Positions 55,176-63,501 of a stretch of 64,000 bases of DNA are shown here, in pieces. The notes beneath the pieces were generated by a model. It did not search any database, was not told the DNA's origin, and was given only the letters and a program-made list of their open reading frames with translations. The stretch is from Deefgea salmonis (GTDB lineage Bacteria; Pseudomonadota; Gammaproteobacteria; Burkholderiales; Chitinibacteraceae). How positions within the stretch are numbered: the stretch's first letter is position 1; every line of letters starts with the position of its first letter. Location: the NCBI RefSeq assembly GCF_020531905.1, contig NZ_JAJAWG010000004.1:62001-126000 (forward strand). Reading direction: 5' to 3'. The position numbers and the translations under genes are program-made.

Positions 55176-56195
55176 ATGGCAGACGATATTCTTTCTCAAG
55201 AAGAGGTCGATGCGCTACTGCGCGGTGTGACTGGTGAAGAGGACGATGGTGCTGATGACGTCGATCTATCGGCTGTCCGCAATTATGATATTGGTCGACA
55301 AGAACGGATTGTACGTGGGCGGATGCCAACGCTGGAAATTATTAATGAACGCTTTGCGCGTAATTTACGCATTGCTTTATATAATTTTATGCGCCGCAAC
55401 GCCGAAATTAGCGTCGGTCCAATTCGAGTTCAAAAATACAGTGAGTTTATTCGCAATTTAGTTGTACCAACCAATTTAAATATGATTCAAATGAAGCCGT
55501 TACGCGGTACTGGCTTATTTATTTTTGATCCTAATTTTGTTTTTTTAGTGGTGGATAATTTATTTGGTTCAGATGGTCGTTATCACGTCAGGGTTGAAGG
55601 GCGAGACTTTACGCCAACGGAGCAGCGTATTATCCAGCGCTTGCTCGAAGTGGTTTTTGAAGAGTATCAAAAAGCGTGGAAGCCGGTGTTTGAGTGCGAA
55701 TTTAGCTATATGCGTTCAGAAATGAATACGCAATTTGCCAATATTGCAACCCCGACCGAAGTCGTTGTGGCGTATACCTTTAAAATTGAATTGGGCGCTG
55801 GTGGCGGTGATTTTCACATCTGCTTGCCGTATTCAATGATCGAACCGATTCGCGATATGTTGTATAGCTCGATGCAGACCGACCGCATTGAATCGGACAA
55901 TCGTTGGTCATCGTTGTTACGCAAACAACTACATCATGCTGACGTTAATCTGGTGGCAACCTTGGGTAACGCTAAAATTACTTTGGGCGATATTTTAAAT
56001 TTAAAGGCGGGCGATGTGATTTCTTTGGAAATTCCAGAGGCCATTATTGCATCAGTGGATAGCGTGCCAGTGCTTGAGTGTAAGTATGGTATTCTTAACG
56101 GTCAGTATGCATTAAAAGTCGACAAAGTACTGGGCTCGGCCGAGGCTTTAAACGGCGTGCAAGACGAAGAGAATAGCGGAGAAGGTCATGGCTGA
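55176..56195 (+). CDS. fliM: flagellar motor switch protein FliM
   Basis: The 339-residue C-ring protein has an N-terminal segment DILSQEEVDALL that should bind CheY-P. A CheC-like middle domain (about 45-235), with RNLVVPTNLNMIQMKPLRGTG, contacts FliG. The C-terminal SpoA domain (about 250-325) packs with FliN. All are in the usual order. Its end overlaps the fliN start by eight bases, so the two C-ring proteins are translationally coupled. Confidence 0.97.
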   Translation: MADDILSQEEVDALLRGVTGEEDDGADDVDLSAVRNYDIGRQERIVRGRMPTLEIINERFARNLRIALYNFMRRNAEISVGPIRVQKYSEFIRNLVVPTNLNMIQMKPLRGTGLFIFDPNFVFLVVDNLFGSDGRYHVRVEGRDFTPTEQRIIQRLLEVVFEEYQKAWKPVFECEFSYMRSEMNTQFANIATPTEVVVAYTFKIELGAGGGDFHICLPYSMIEPIRDMLYSSMQTDRIESDNRWSSLLRKQLHHADVNLVATLGNAKITLGDILNLKAGDVISLEIPEAIIASVDSVPVLECKYGILNGQYALKVDKVLGSAEALNGVQDEENSGEGHG

Positions 56196-56622
56196 AGAAA
56201 CCACGGGCGCAGCAGAAAATCCCGATGATATTATGGACGATTGGGCGGCAGCTTTAGCCGAGCAAGAGGTGACTGACACACCGAGTGACAGTGCCAGTAC
56301 GGTGCAAGCGGCGGATATTTTTCAGCGTTTTGATACGGCCACCGCACCGACTAATACACCCAATAATATTGATATGATTTTGGATATTCCGGTCAATCTG
56401 ACGGTAGAGTTAGGGCGCACTAAAATCGCAATTCGTAGTTTATTACAGCTAGCACAAGGCTCAGTGGTGGAGCTTGATGGGATGGCAGGTGAACCGATGG
56501 ATGTGTTGGTGAATGGTTGTTTGATTGCTCAGGGTGAGGTTGTGGTGGTGAATGATAAATTTGGTATTCGACTCACTGATATTATTACCCCTGCTGAGCG
56601 CATTCGTCGCTTGCATAAATAA
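56188..56622 (+). CDS. fliN: flagellar motor switch protein FliN
   Basis: The 144-residue C-ring and export-apparatus docking protein has an acidic N-terminal extension of about 65 residues. The SpoA domain follows, with DIPVNLTVELGRTKIAIRSL and the conserved GEPMDVLVNG...FGIRLTDII segments. It forms a spiral with FliM at the base of the motor and also holds FliH. It overlaps fliM by eight bases and is followed by fliO after nine. Confidence 0.97.
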   Translation: MAEETTGAAENPDDIMDDWAAALAEQEVTDTPSDSASTVQAADIFQRFDTATAPTNTPNNIDMILDIPVNLTVELGRTKIAIRSLLQLAQGSVVELDGMAGEPMDVLVNGCLIAQGEVVVVNDKFGIRLTDIITPAERIRRLHK

Positions 56623-56631
56623 CCCAATCAT

Positions 56632-57051
56632 ATGAATCTAATTCGATTGCTTTGCGGCAGCCTTGTGGGGCTGCCGTTCTCCGTTGTGGCGGCGACGGCA
56701 GCGCAAACCGCGCAAGGCCCTGGTGTGGGTCAGCTGATTCAAGTGATTTTGGCTTTAGTGCTGGTGCTAGCGTGCATTGTTGGCGGCGCTTGGCTGATGC
56801 GCCGTTATGCCTTAGTACCTGGCGCTGGCAATCCCCATTTGCGCGTTGTTTCTGGCGTGATGGTGGGCACCAAAGAGCGGGTGGTGGTGGTTGAGGTTGA
56901 TGGTACTTGGCTCGTGCTTGGCGTCACTCATCAGCAAGTCAATCTGCTGCATACGCTGGACAAGCCCGCAGATGTGGCGACAACGCCAGCAACGCCTGCA
57001 TTTGCACAATGGCTGCAAGCAGCAATGGCTAAACGGAACACCTCATCATGA
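56632..57051 (+). CDS. fliO: flagellar export protein FliO
   Basis: The 139-residue protein has a cleavable-looking N-terminus (to about residue 23) and a membrane segment at about 33-55. A small cytoplasmic domain with [20 protein letters not shown]-like strands (actual text begins [10 protein letters not shown]) is typical of FliO/FliZ. In Salmonella, FliO assists assembly of the FliP ring. Its position between fliN and fliP supports the call, and its stop overlaps the fliP start by four bases. Confidence 0.9.
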   Translation: MNLIRLLCGSLVGLPFSVVAATAAQTAQGPGVGQLIQVILALVLVLACIVGGAWLMRRYALVPGAGNPHLRVVSGVMVGTKERVVVVEVDGTWLVLGVTHQQVNLLHTLDKPADVATTPATPAFAQWLQAAMAKRNTSS

Positions 57052-57791
57052 AGAAAATCGTCCTACTCGCTGGGGTATTGCTTTGCCCTGTATTGCTGGC
57101 TGCCGAACCTGCGGGTATACCCTTTATGAGTTCGTCGCAAACGGCAGCTGGAACGGCGTATTCTTTGCCGATTCAAACCTTGCTGTTTATGACCGCGCTG
57201 GGCTTTATTCCGGCGATGTTGTTGATGATGACGTCGTTTACACGAATTATCATTGTGCTGTCGTTGCTGCGGCAGGCGTTGGGCACGATGCAAAGTCCGC
57301 CCAATCAAGTGATTGTGGGTTTATCGCTGTTTCTAACGTTGTTTATTATGGCACCGACGTTTGACAAGATGTATGCCACGGCTTATCAGCCTTTTTCGGA
57401 ACAAAAAATTACGTTTAATCAAGCCTTAGATCAAGGCGCAATTCCGCTCAAAGACTTTATGCTCAAGCAAACTCGGCAAAAAGACTTGGCGTTTTTTATC
57501 GAGGTGTCCGGTGCCAAAGCGCCGAATGGCCCAGAAGACGTGAGCTTGCGTGTGTTGGTACCGGCGTTTGTGACGAGCGAGCTGAAAACCGCTTTTCAGA
57601 TTGGTTTTTTAGTCATTATTCCGTTTTTAATTATTGATTTAGTTATTGCTAGTATTTTGATGGCGATGGGGATGATGATGGTGTCTCCAGTGATTATTTC
57701 TTTGCCATTTAAAATTATGTTGTTTGTGTTGGTGGATGGCTGGACGCTGTTGATGGGGTCCTTGGTGCAAAGTTTTTATATTCCGAGTTAA
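57048..57791 (+). CDS. fliP: flagellar export gate protein FliP
   Basis: The 247-residue core protein of the FliPQR export gate has a signal peptide (residues about 1-19), as in other FliP proteins. Four membrane segments follow, including [19 protein letters not shown] and the C-terminal region with [16 protein letters not shown] and MGMMMVSP. Five copies would form the export channel with FliR and FliQ. It starts inside the fliO stop and is followed by fliQ with 2 bases between. Confidence 0.97.
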   Translation: MKKIVLLAGVLLCPVLLAAEPAGIPFMSSSQTAAGTAYSLPIQTLLFMTALGFIPAMLLMMTSFTRIIIVLSLLRQALGTMQSPPNQVIVGLSLFLTLFIMAPTFDKMYATAYQPFSEQKITFNQALDQGAIPLKDFMLKQTRQKDLAFFIEVSGAKAPNGPEDVSLRVLVPAFVTSELKTAFQIGFLVIIPFLIIDLVIASILMAMGMMMVSPVIISLPFKIMLFVLVDGWTLLMGSLVQSFYIPS

Positions 57792-57793
57792 TC

Positions 57794-58063
57794 ATGACAC
57801 CAGAAACGGTAGTGACTTTATTACAACGAGCGATGGAAGTGATGATTTTGCTGGGCGCGCCGGTGTTGCTCACTGCGCTCATTGCGGGTTTGATTGTGAG
57901 TATTTTTCAAGCGGCAACGCAGATTAATGAGGCGACGCTTTCTTTTATCCCCAAAATCCTCGCTTGTTTTTTGGTGCTGGTACTGGCTTTGCCGTGGATG
58001 ATTGAAACCATGAGTGATTACACCATTCGTCTGTATCAAAGCATTCCTCTGTTGATTGGATGA
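57794..58063 (+). CDS. fliQ: flagellar export gate protein FliQ
   Basis: This 89-residue protein with two membrane hairpin helices (about 15-38 and 52-72) has the family segment FQAATQINEATLSFIPKI between them. Four copies wrap around the FliP/FliR channel. Its start follows the fliP stop by 2 bases, and its end overlaps the fliR start by 4 bases. Confidence 0.96.
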   Translation: MTPETVVTLLQRAMEVMILLGAPVLLTALIAGLIVSIFQAATQINEATLSFIPKILACFLVLVLALPWMIETMSDYTIRLYQSIPLLIG

Positions 58064-58848
58064 TTACGGTCACTCAAGTCCAAATTGAAATTTGGCTGGC
58101 ATTATTCTGGTGGCCATTCTTACGTATTTTGGGTCTGCTGCTCGCGGATCCCTTTTTTTCGAGTCGCGCGATTCCGATTAAAGTGCGTGTCAGCTTGGCA
58201 TTATTACTCACGGTGCTGGTGGCGCCCTTGCTGCCGACGATGCCCAGTGTGGCGGTGGTCTCTCCCGAAGGCATGCTGATTGCGCTGCGGGAACTCTTGA
58301 TTGGCCTCGCAATGGGCTTTGTGATGCGGCTGATTTTTAGCGGGGTGGAGCTGGCTGGACATTTGTCGGGTTTGCAAATGGGCTTAGGCTTTGCGACGTT
58401 TTATTCGCCGCAAAGCGCCACCAATAGCTTGGTGATTTCTCAGTTGATGAGTTTGTTTATGCTGCTGGCGTTTTTGTCCATTAGCGGTCATTTAATGGTG
58501 TTGCAGGTATTAATTGACAGTATGGTGCAGCTACCTGTCGGGGGCATATCGCTTTCAGCGGGGGGCTTTAAACAAATTGCGAATTTAGGTGCGATTGTGT
58601 TTCGCACTGCAGTGCTGTTGTCATTGCCGGTATTGGCGGCGTTATTGATTACCAATTTAGCCATTGGGGTGATGACGCGGGCTGCGCCGCAGTTAAATGT
58701 GTTTGCAGTGGGTTTTCCGCTGACTTTGGCGGTGGGTTTTGCGGCAATGTATTTTTCTTTACCGATGCTGGTGCCGCATATTGATCAAGCGCTGGCCAAT
58801 TACACGCGGTACATCGGGCAAATATTGACGGCGTTTAGCCAGAAGTAA
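58060..58848 (+). CDS. fliR: flagellar export gate protein FliR
   Basis: The 262-residue membrane protein with about six helices completes the FliPQR gate and contacts FlhB. Family-type stretches include the N-terminal WWPFLRILGLLLADPFFSSRAIP, here given only as a landmark near residues 18-40, and the GLQMGLGFATFYSPQS segment near residue 108. It is the last gene of the fliKLMNOPQR run. flhB is on the other side of the cluster. Confidence 0.95.
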   Translation: MITVTQVQIEIWLALFWWPFLRILGLLLADPFFSSRAIPIKVRVSLALLLTVLVAPLLPTMPSVAVVSPEGMLIALRELLIGLAMGFVMRLIFSGVELAGHLSGLQMGLGFATFYSPQSATNSLVISQLMSLFMLLAFLSISGHLMVLQVLIDSMVQLPVGGISLSAGGFKQIANLGAIVFRTAVLLSLPVLAALLITNLAIGVMTRAAPQLNVFAVGFPLTLAVGFAAMYFSLPMLVPHIDQALANYTRYIGQILTAFSQK

Positions 58849-58882
58849 TCGTTGCGATTGATAAATGCAATTCCCGACTGGT

Positions 58883-58911
58883 TTGCTCGGGTATTGCGCT
58901 CGGGGTATAAT
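58883..58911 (+). promoter_or_regulatory. promoter of folE2
   Basis: TTGCTC (58883-58888) and a perfect TATAAT (58906-58911) are 17 bases apart, 37 bases before the folE2 ATG. Confidence 0.65.
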
Positions 58912-58948
58912 CAATCCATCCAATTAATTCTTTTGAAGTGAGATTCCG

Positions 58949-59737
58949 ATGAGCGTGGTTATTGCCGACGTGCAAAACACAGTGGATACCCGCAATATTG
59001 CGATTAACAAAGTCGGTATCAAATCGATCCGCCATCCAGTGCAAGTCGCAGATCGCGCTGATGGGGTGCAACATACCGTTGCTACTTTTGATATGTATGT
59101 CTTTTTGCCGCAACACTTCAAAGGCACGCATATGTCGCGCTTTGTTGAGATTTTAAATAGTCACAACAAAGAAATTTCAGTGGAATCATTTGAAACTATT
59201 TTGCGTCAAATGTGTGAGCGTTTAGAAGCTGAAGCGGGTTATTTAGAAATGCGCTTCCCGTTTTTTATCAATAAAACGGCGCCGGTTTCAGGCGTAAAAA
59301 GCTTGCTTGACTATGATGTTTCGCTGATTGGTGAGTTAAAAGACGGCGTGTTTACACAGACACTCAAAGTCCTTGTGCCCGTGACGAGTCTTTGCCCTTG
59401 TTCGAAAAAAATCTCCGCCTATGGCGCGCATAATCAACGCTCTCACGTCACCATTAGCGCCACTTTGGGTCAGCATGTGTGGATCGAAGAAATCGTTGAG
59501 ATGGTTGAAAAACAAGCCTCTTGCGAGTTGTATGGTTTATTAAAACGCCCAGATGAAAAATACGTGACCGAACGTGCGTATGACAATCCAAAGTTTGTTG
59601 AAGACATGGTGCGCGATGTGGCGGCCAGTTTGAATGATGAACCACGGATTGTGGCCTATGTGGTTGAATCGGAAAACTTTGAGTCGATTCATAATCACTC
59701 TGCCTATGCCTTGATTGAGCACGATAAACGCGCTTAA
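58949..59737 (+). CDS. folE2: GTP cyclohydrolase FolE2 (type IB)
   Basis: The 262-residue tunnelling-fold enzyme converts GTP to 7,8-dihydroneopterin triphosphate, the first step of tetrahydrofolate (and possibly queuosine) synthesis. FolE2 needs no zinc specifically and can use other metals, unlike FolE. The conserved metal/catalytic cysteine lies in [19 protein letters not shown] near residue 150, and the NKTAPVSG segment near residue 109. The length is normal. It has its own promoter and terminator. I see no Zur-like box in the promoter, so zinc control is not supported. Confidence 0.95.
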   Translation: MSVVIADVQNTVDTRNIAINKVGIKSIRHPVQVADRADGVQHTVATFDMYVFLPQHFKGTHMSRFVEILNSHNKEISVESFETILRQMCERLEAEAGYLEMRFPFFINKTAPVSGVKSLLDYDVSLIGELKDGVFTQTLKVLVPVTSLCPCSKKISAYGAHNQRSHVTISATLGQHVWIEEIVEMVEKQASCELYGLLKRPDEKYVTERAYDNPKFVEDMVRDVAASLNDEPRIVAYVVESENFESIHNHSAYALIEHDKRA

Positions 59738-59756
59738 TTTGCATAGTTTAAAATAT

Positions 59757-59785
59757 TAAAAAAGGCGCCAGTGGCGCCTTTTTTT
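59757..59785 (+). terminator. intrinsic terminator of folE2
   Basis: An AAAAAAGGCGCC/GGCGCCTTTTTT stem with a three-base loop AGT. Its T-run ends only about ten bases before the next start codon, so it may regulate read-through into the small membrane protein gene. Confidence 0.85.
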
Positions 59786-59795
59786 GAGGTTGCGA

Positions 59796-59996
59796 ATGTA
59801 TATCTTATTGATTGGTTACTTGTTTGTGATTGTGATGTTTGCCGCTGTGGTTGGCGCAAGCAATTGGGTGCTTGGGCTATTTTTCTTTATTACCTTAGCC
59901 GTGCTACCCACTTGGCTGATTTTTTGGCTGAAACGCAGTGTGCAAAAGAAAAAAGCCGAAACCAAACTCGAGCAGCAAAATTTAGAGCAAGAATAA
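59796..59996 (+). CDS. small two-helix membrane protein, unknown
   Basis: The 66-residue protein has two hydrophobic segments (about residues 2-22 and 26-46) and a charged Lys/Glu/Gln tail. The ATG at 59796 has GAGG six bases before it; a TTG 12 bases upstream is the alternative. I recognise no family. With the folE2 terminator directly upstream it probably depends on read-through or its own weak promoter. It is followed by a 19-bp palindromic element. Confidence 0.55.
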   Translation: MYILLIGYLFVIVMFAAVVGASNWVLGLFFFITLAVLPTWLIFWLKRSVQKKKAETKLEQQNLEQE

Positions 59997-60032
59997 GCGG
60001 CTAAACCATTGTTTGCTTGTAGCGATACGAAT

Positions 60033-60085
60033 ATGGGTATTTGCTTGCAAGCCATTGTGAATATGCCTTGCAAGCAAATACCCAT
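60033..60085. repeat. palindromic intergenic repeat family 2, second copy
   Basis: Perfect 19-bp arms ATGGGTATTTGCTTGCAAG (60033-60051) and CTTGCAAGCAAATACCCAT (60067-60085) enclose a 15-base loop. It lies between convergent genes. The arms resemble GGTATTGCTTGG/CCAAGCAATACC at 16620-16666. Confidence 0.75.
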
Positions 60086-60142
60086 TATGTAGGTCGATAA
60101 ACTCTTTTATTTTTCGGTATTAAAATCCACTGACGAGCTGAG

Positions 60143-60868
60143 TTATTCCAGCCAAATCAAGCTGGCCATGCGGCCGGTGATGCCGTCGCGACGATAGGAA
60201 AAATAATTGTCGCTATCGGTAAAAGTGCATTCGCCCCCGCCATAAATGGCTGTAATTCCGAGTGCATTAAGGCGTTGGCGTGCCAATAAATACATATCAG
60301 CCAGCCATTTTCCATCGGCGTTGGCAGTAAATGCGGCAGCAGCAGCGGCATCATGCTCGATAAAAGCCGCTCTGACTTCGTCGCCCACTTCAAAAGCGCT
60401 CGGCCCAATTGCTGGGCCTAACCACGCCATTAAGGTATTGCTGGGGACCGCCATCGCATGTACGGTGTTTTCAATCACGCCATCACAAAGGCCGCGCCAA
60501 CCGGCATGCGCCGCCGCAACCACAGTCCCGTGCTGATCACACAGCAAAACCGGTAAACAATCGGCAGTCATCACGACACAGACTGCTCCTTTGGTACGGC
60601 TTATGCTGGCATCGGCCTCGATGGGCGCATGAATTGCTGCGGCATCGACCACGATGGTGCTATGGGTTTGCTTAAGCCAAGCAGCAGGGTGGGGCAGTTG
60701 TTGCCGATTGGCGATGACGGCATTGATCTCATCGCCAACATGGTCGCCCACATTGAAGCTGGCATAAGGCGCCACGCTGACGCCGCCATGCCGCGTGGTT
60801 TGCCTAGCTTGGACATTCGCTGGGGCTGGCCAAATCGGATTTAATAAATTGGTATTATTCACGAACAT
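60143..60868 (-). CDS. pgeF: peptidoglycan editing factor PgeF (YfiH/laccase-domain family)
   Basis: The 241-residue protein is of the YfiH/CNF1 fold. In E. coli PgeF removes mis-incorporated amino acids such as Ser from muropeptide precursors; older names are polyphenol oxidase or multicopper laccase-domain protein. The family segments TRHGGVS, LKQTHS, TADCLPVLL with the metal-ligand Cys, and HAGWRGL with its His are all present. The start is uncertain: 60868 gives the best match to family N-termini, 60886 and 60904 are in-frame alternatives, and all lie inside the end of rluD. The rluD-yfiH pairing is the same as in E. coli. Confidence 0.87.
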   Translation of the reverse strand: MFVNNTNLLNPIWPAPANVQARQTTRHGGVSVAPYASFNVGDHVGDEINAVIANRQQLPHPAAWLKQTHSTIVVDAAAIHAPIEADASISRTKGAVCVVMTADCLPVLLCDQHGTVVAAAHAGWRGLCDGVIENTVHAMAVPSNTLMAWLGPAIGPSAFEVGDEVRAAFIEHDAAAAAAFTANADGKWLADMYLLARQRLNALGITAIYGGGECTFTDSDNYFSYRRDGITGRMASLIWLE

Positions 60869-61910
60869 AAATGAGTTCACAGTCATGCTCGTCTTCGCCT
60901 TCATCTTCGTCGTTGAAATCGTCTTGGCTTAATCCCACATCGGCGCGTAAAGTCCCAATCAGTTGCTCCAAATCAAATGGAATTGCCGCTTTCCACGTCA
61001 TGGTTTTACCACTCTCAGGATGAACTAAAGAGAGCTTTCTGGCGTGCAATGCTTGGCGATTTAGCTCGTCCAGTGCCATACGCACTTCGCTGCTGGTATC
61101 CATTTTAGGCGCTACGCCATATACCGGATCAGCGGCGAGTGGATGTTTAATATGGGCCATATGTACGCGAATTTGATGGGTACGACCGGTTTCTAAGCGG
61201 CATTCAATCATCGTGTAAGCGTTAAAACGTTCTAAAACATGGTAATGCGTAATCGAAGGTTTACCACTTCGAACGACGGCCATTTTGACGCGATCTTTGG
61301 GATGACGACCAATCGGCGCATCCACCGTGCCATCGGCATGGATTAGACCGTTGGCAACGGCAATATAATGGCGTTTCACGCTGCGTTCTTGTAATTGATT
61401 GACCAAGTGCACTTGCGCTTGCAGTGTGCGTGCCACCACCATTAAACCGCTGGTTTCTTTATCTAGACGATGGACAATCCCTGCGCGCGGGATTTGGCGT
61501 AATTCAGGGTAATGAAATAGCAGGGCATTTAATAAAGTCCCCGACCAATTGCCGCTACCCGGATGAACGACCAAGCCAGCAGGTTTATTAATAATAATAA
61601 TGGTGGCGTCTTCGTATAAGACATCGAGCTCGATGTCTTCGGCTTCAAACGCCACTTCGTTGGGGTCGGGCTGCACGTCGACTTTAAGCGTTTCTCCTCC
61701 CCAGAGTTTGGTTTTTGGTAGCGCAGTTGCGTCATCTACCCAAACCCGCCCGTCTTTAATCCACGTAGTCAAGCGGCTACGGGAAAAATCAGGCAAAATC
61801 TTCGCTAAAGCAGCGTCCAAGCGTGTACCTGCCAAGTCGGCGGGCACAGACAAAACACGGATGTCTGCGAAGTCGTTATAATCGTCGAGTTCAATATCGG
61901 ATTGCATCAT
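60855..61910 (-). CDS. rluD: 23S rRNA pseudouridine synthase RluD
   Basis: The 351-residue enzyme isomerises uridines 1911, 1915 and 1917 (E. coli numbering) in 23S helix 69. An S4 RNA-binding domain (about 25-80) precedes the RluA-type catalytic domain, with Asp150 in HRLDKETSG. A C-terminal acidic tail (DEDEGEDEHD) is unusual but harmless looking. Two adjacent ATGs at 61905-61910 can serve as start. The first overlaps the bamD start codon on the opposite strand. It is translationally overlapped with pgeF downstream. Confidence 0.94.
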   Translation of the reverse strand: MMQSDIELDDYNDFADIRVLSVPADLAGTRLDAALAKILPDFSRSRLTTWIKDGRVWVDDATALPKTKLWGGETLKVDVQPDPNEVAFEAEDIELDVLYEDATIIIINKPAGLVVHPGSGNWSGTLLNALLFHYPELRQIPRAGIVHRLDKETSGLMVVARTLQAQVHLVNQLQERSVKRHYIAVANGLIHADGTVDAPIGRHPKDRVKMAVVRSGKPSITHYHVLERFNAYTMIECRLETGRTHQIRVHMAHIKHPLAADPVYGVAPKMDTSSEVRMALDELNRQALHARKLSLVHPESGKTMTWKAAIPFDLEQLIGTLRADVGLSQDDFNDEDEGEDEHDCELIYVRE

Positions 61911-62712
61911 GACTAAGATTCTACCGCGAATCCTGATTTCTGCCTTGTTAGTTAGCCTAATGGCAGGATGTTCTTCGCTTAATAATGAAAAACCTGATGA
62001 AACTCAGGGCTGGAGTGCCGAGAAATTATTCTCTGCGGCTAAATCTGAGCAAGTGAGCCGCAGCTATGACGCGTCCAATAAGCTATTGGAAAAATTAGAA
62101 GCACGTTTCCCTTATGGGCGCTATGCACAACAAGCGCAATTGGAAATGGGGTACAACTATTACAAGGATCAAGAACCGGCATTGGCTTTAGCAGCCATTG
62201 ATCGCTTTATTAAACAAAATCCAAGTCATCCTAGTTTGGATTACGCTTTGTACCTAAAAGGTCTCGTGACTTTTAATGAGTCGCAAGGTTTTATGTCGTC
62301 GATGTCCAAGCAAGACATGTCCGAGCGTGACCCCAAGGCAGCGAAAGAGTCTTTTAATTCGTTTCGTGATTTAGTGCAGCGTTTTCCAGACAGTAAATAT
62401 GCGCGTGATGCCGAAATTCGGATGGGGTATTTAATTGGCGCAATGGCCAAATATGAATTGCACGTTGGACGTTACTATTTTCAACGTGGCGCTTATTTAG
62501 CTGCAGCCAACCGTGGCCGTGCTTTGCTGGATAATTATGCCAATACCAAGCAAGTTGAAGATGCATTGGGTTTGATGATTCAATCTTACGATAAGCTGGG
62601 TATGAAGGAATTAAGCGCAGATACGCGCCGAGTATTGCTGCAAAATTATCCTAATTCGAAGGCTGCTGAAGTGAACTTTGCGACCGATCCTTATTGGTGG
62701 GCGCCGATTTAA
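61909..62712 (+). CDS. bamD: outer membrane assembly lipoprotein BamD
   Basis: The 267-residue lipoprotein of the BAM complex recruits outer-membrane protein substrates to BamA. The signal ends LMAGC, with Cys21 lipidated. Then come about five TPR repeats (residues about 35-245), with the family segments LEARFPYGRYAQQAQLEMGY, DRFIKQNPSHP and RFPDSKYARDAEIRM. Its ATG overlaps the rluD start codon on the other strand, so its promoter must lie inside rluD. The divergent rluD/bamD arrangement is also found in E. coli. Confidence 0.96.
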   Translation: MTKILPRILISALLVSLMAGCSSLNNEKPDETQGWSAEKLFSAAKSEQVSRSYDASNKLLEKLEARFPYGRYAQQAQLEMGYNYYKDQEPALALAAIDRFIKQNPSHPSLDYALYLKGLVTFNESQGFMSSMSKQDMSERDPKAAKESFNSFRDLVQRFPDSKYARDAEIRMGYLIGAMAKYELHVGRYYFQRGAYLAAANRGRALLDNYANTKQVEDALGLMIQSYDKLGMKELSADTRRVLLQNYPNSKAAEVNFATDPYWWAPI

Positions 62713-62741
62713 AAAAAAGTGCAGAATAAATCAAAGAGGGC

Positions 62742-62770
62742 TTGACGTACTTTAAATTGCCGTCTATTAT
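62742..62770 (+). promoter_or_regulatory. strong promoter of tRNA-Ala/tRNA-Glu operon
   Basis: TTGACG (62742-62747) and TATTAT (62765-62770) are 17 bases apart, and the tRNA starts 13 bases past the -10 box. Confidence 0.8.
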
Positions 62771-62782
62771 TCTGCTCTCTCT

Positions 62783-62858
<76 letters not shown>

Positions 62859-62903
62859 GTTTGGTTTAATTGATGGTTTACGCATCAATTAAATAAGATT
62901 TAA

Positions 62904-62978
62904 GTTCCCATAGTTTAGCGGTTAGAACACTGCCCTTTCACGGCGGCGGCCGGGGTTCGATTCCCCGTGGGAACGCCA
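62904..62978 (+). tRNA. tRNA-Glu (anticodon TTC)
   Basis: A 75-nt cloverleaf with acceptor GTTCCCA/TGGGAAC, anticodon stem CTGCC/GGCGG (one G-U) with TTC in the loop, T arm CGGGGTTCGATTCCCCG, discriminator G and encoded CCA. It is cotranscribed with tRNA-Ala, 45 bases upstream. Confidence 0.97.
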
Positions 62979-62984
62979 ATAAAT

Positions 62985-63017
62985 AAAAAAGCACTCATTC
63001 ATTTGAGTGCTTTTTTA
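62985..63017. terminator. terminator of tRNA operon, bidirectional
   Basis: A 13-bp stem (AAAAAAGCACTCA / TGAGTGCTTTTTT) with a six-base loop. The symmetric A/T flanks would also end the opposing small ORF. Confidence 0.88.
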
Positions 63018-63028
63018 TTGCCTAAAAT

Positions 63029-63214
63029 TTAATGCCGACGATTTTTATCATATTCAATGCGCGCATGTGCAAGGCAATCATAGAAATCAATGCGTAAATT
63101 GGCACAGAGCTCTAAATAATGCTGTAGTTGTGCAGTCACTTCATCGCTCAGTTGCTCCGCAGGTTTTTGTTGAACACCAGTCGACATATGAGACTTGAGT
63201 TGATAGCTGGCCAT
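63029..63214 (-). CDS. small hypothetical protein
   Basis: This 61-residue soluble, mostly helical protein starts at the ATG at 63214, with AAGGA nine bases upstream, and ends in a basic RRH. Two Cys are present but no motif is recognised. It ends 12 bases before a bidirectional terminator, which supports a real transcript. The upstream 240 bases to the lpd terminator hold no other gene. Confidence 0.5.
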   Translation of the reverse strand: MASYQLKSHMSTGVQQKPAEQLSDEVTAQLQHYLELCANLRIDFYDCLAHARIEYDKNRRH

Positions 63215-63454
63215 TTGAGTTGTTCCTTGCAACACGGTGAATCAAGTATTGCAAGACGCGTGCCATGTTGCAATGCGGAATATACGTATATTTGATTGGC
63301 TAATATCGCTTTTAGGCGTGGTGTTAGATGCCATATCGGCAATATTTGCCAAGAGGTGGCGGCAATTGATGTCTTTGCTCTGCTTTGGGCGGCAAATATC
63401 TGTTTTTATTGATAATTAATCATTTAGCCATTCATCGTTTTAAATGCAAGTGTA

Positions 63455-63487
63455 TAAAAAAAGCCACGAATATCGTGGCTTTTTTGT
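63455..63487 (-). terminator. intrinsic terminator of lpd gene
   Basis: On the minus strand, AAAAAAGCCACGA/TCGTGGCTTTTTT with a very short loop and T-run, about 15 bases past the stop codon. Confidence 0.85.
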
Positions 63488-63501
63488 TGCATAACAGCGA
63501 T

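Noticed and set aside
59771-60004. Alternative 77-codon frame overlapping the small membrane protein
   Set aside because: Starts inside the folE2 terminator; the overlapping frame at 59796 has a ribosome site and a sensible two-helix product.
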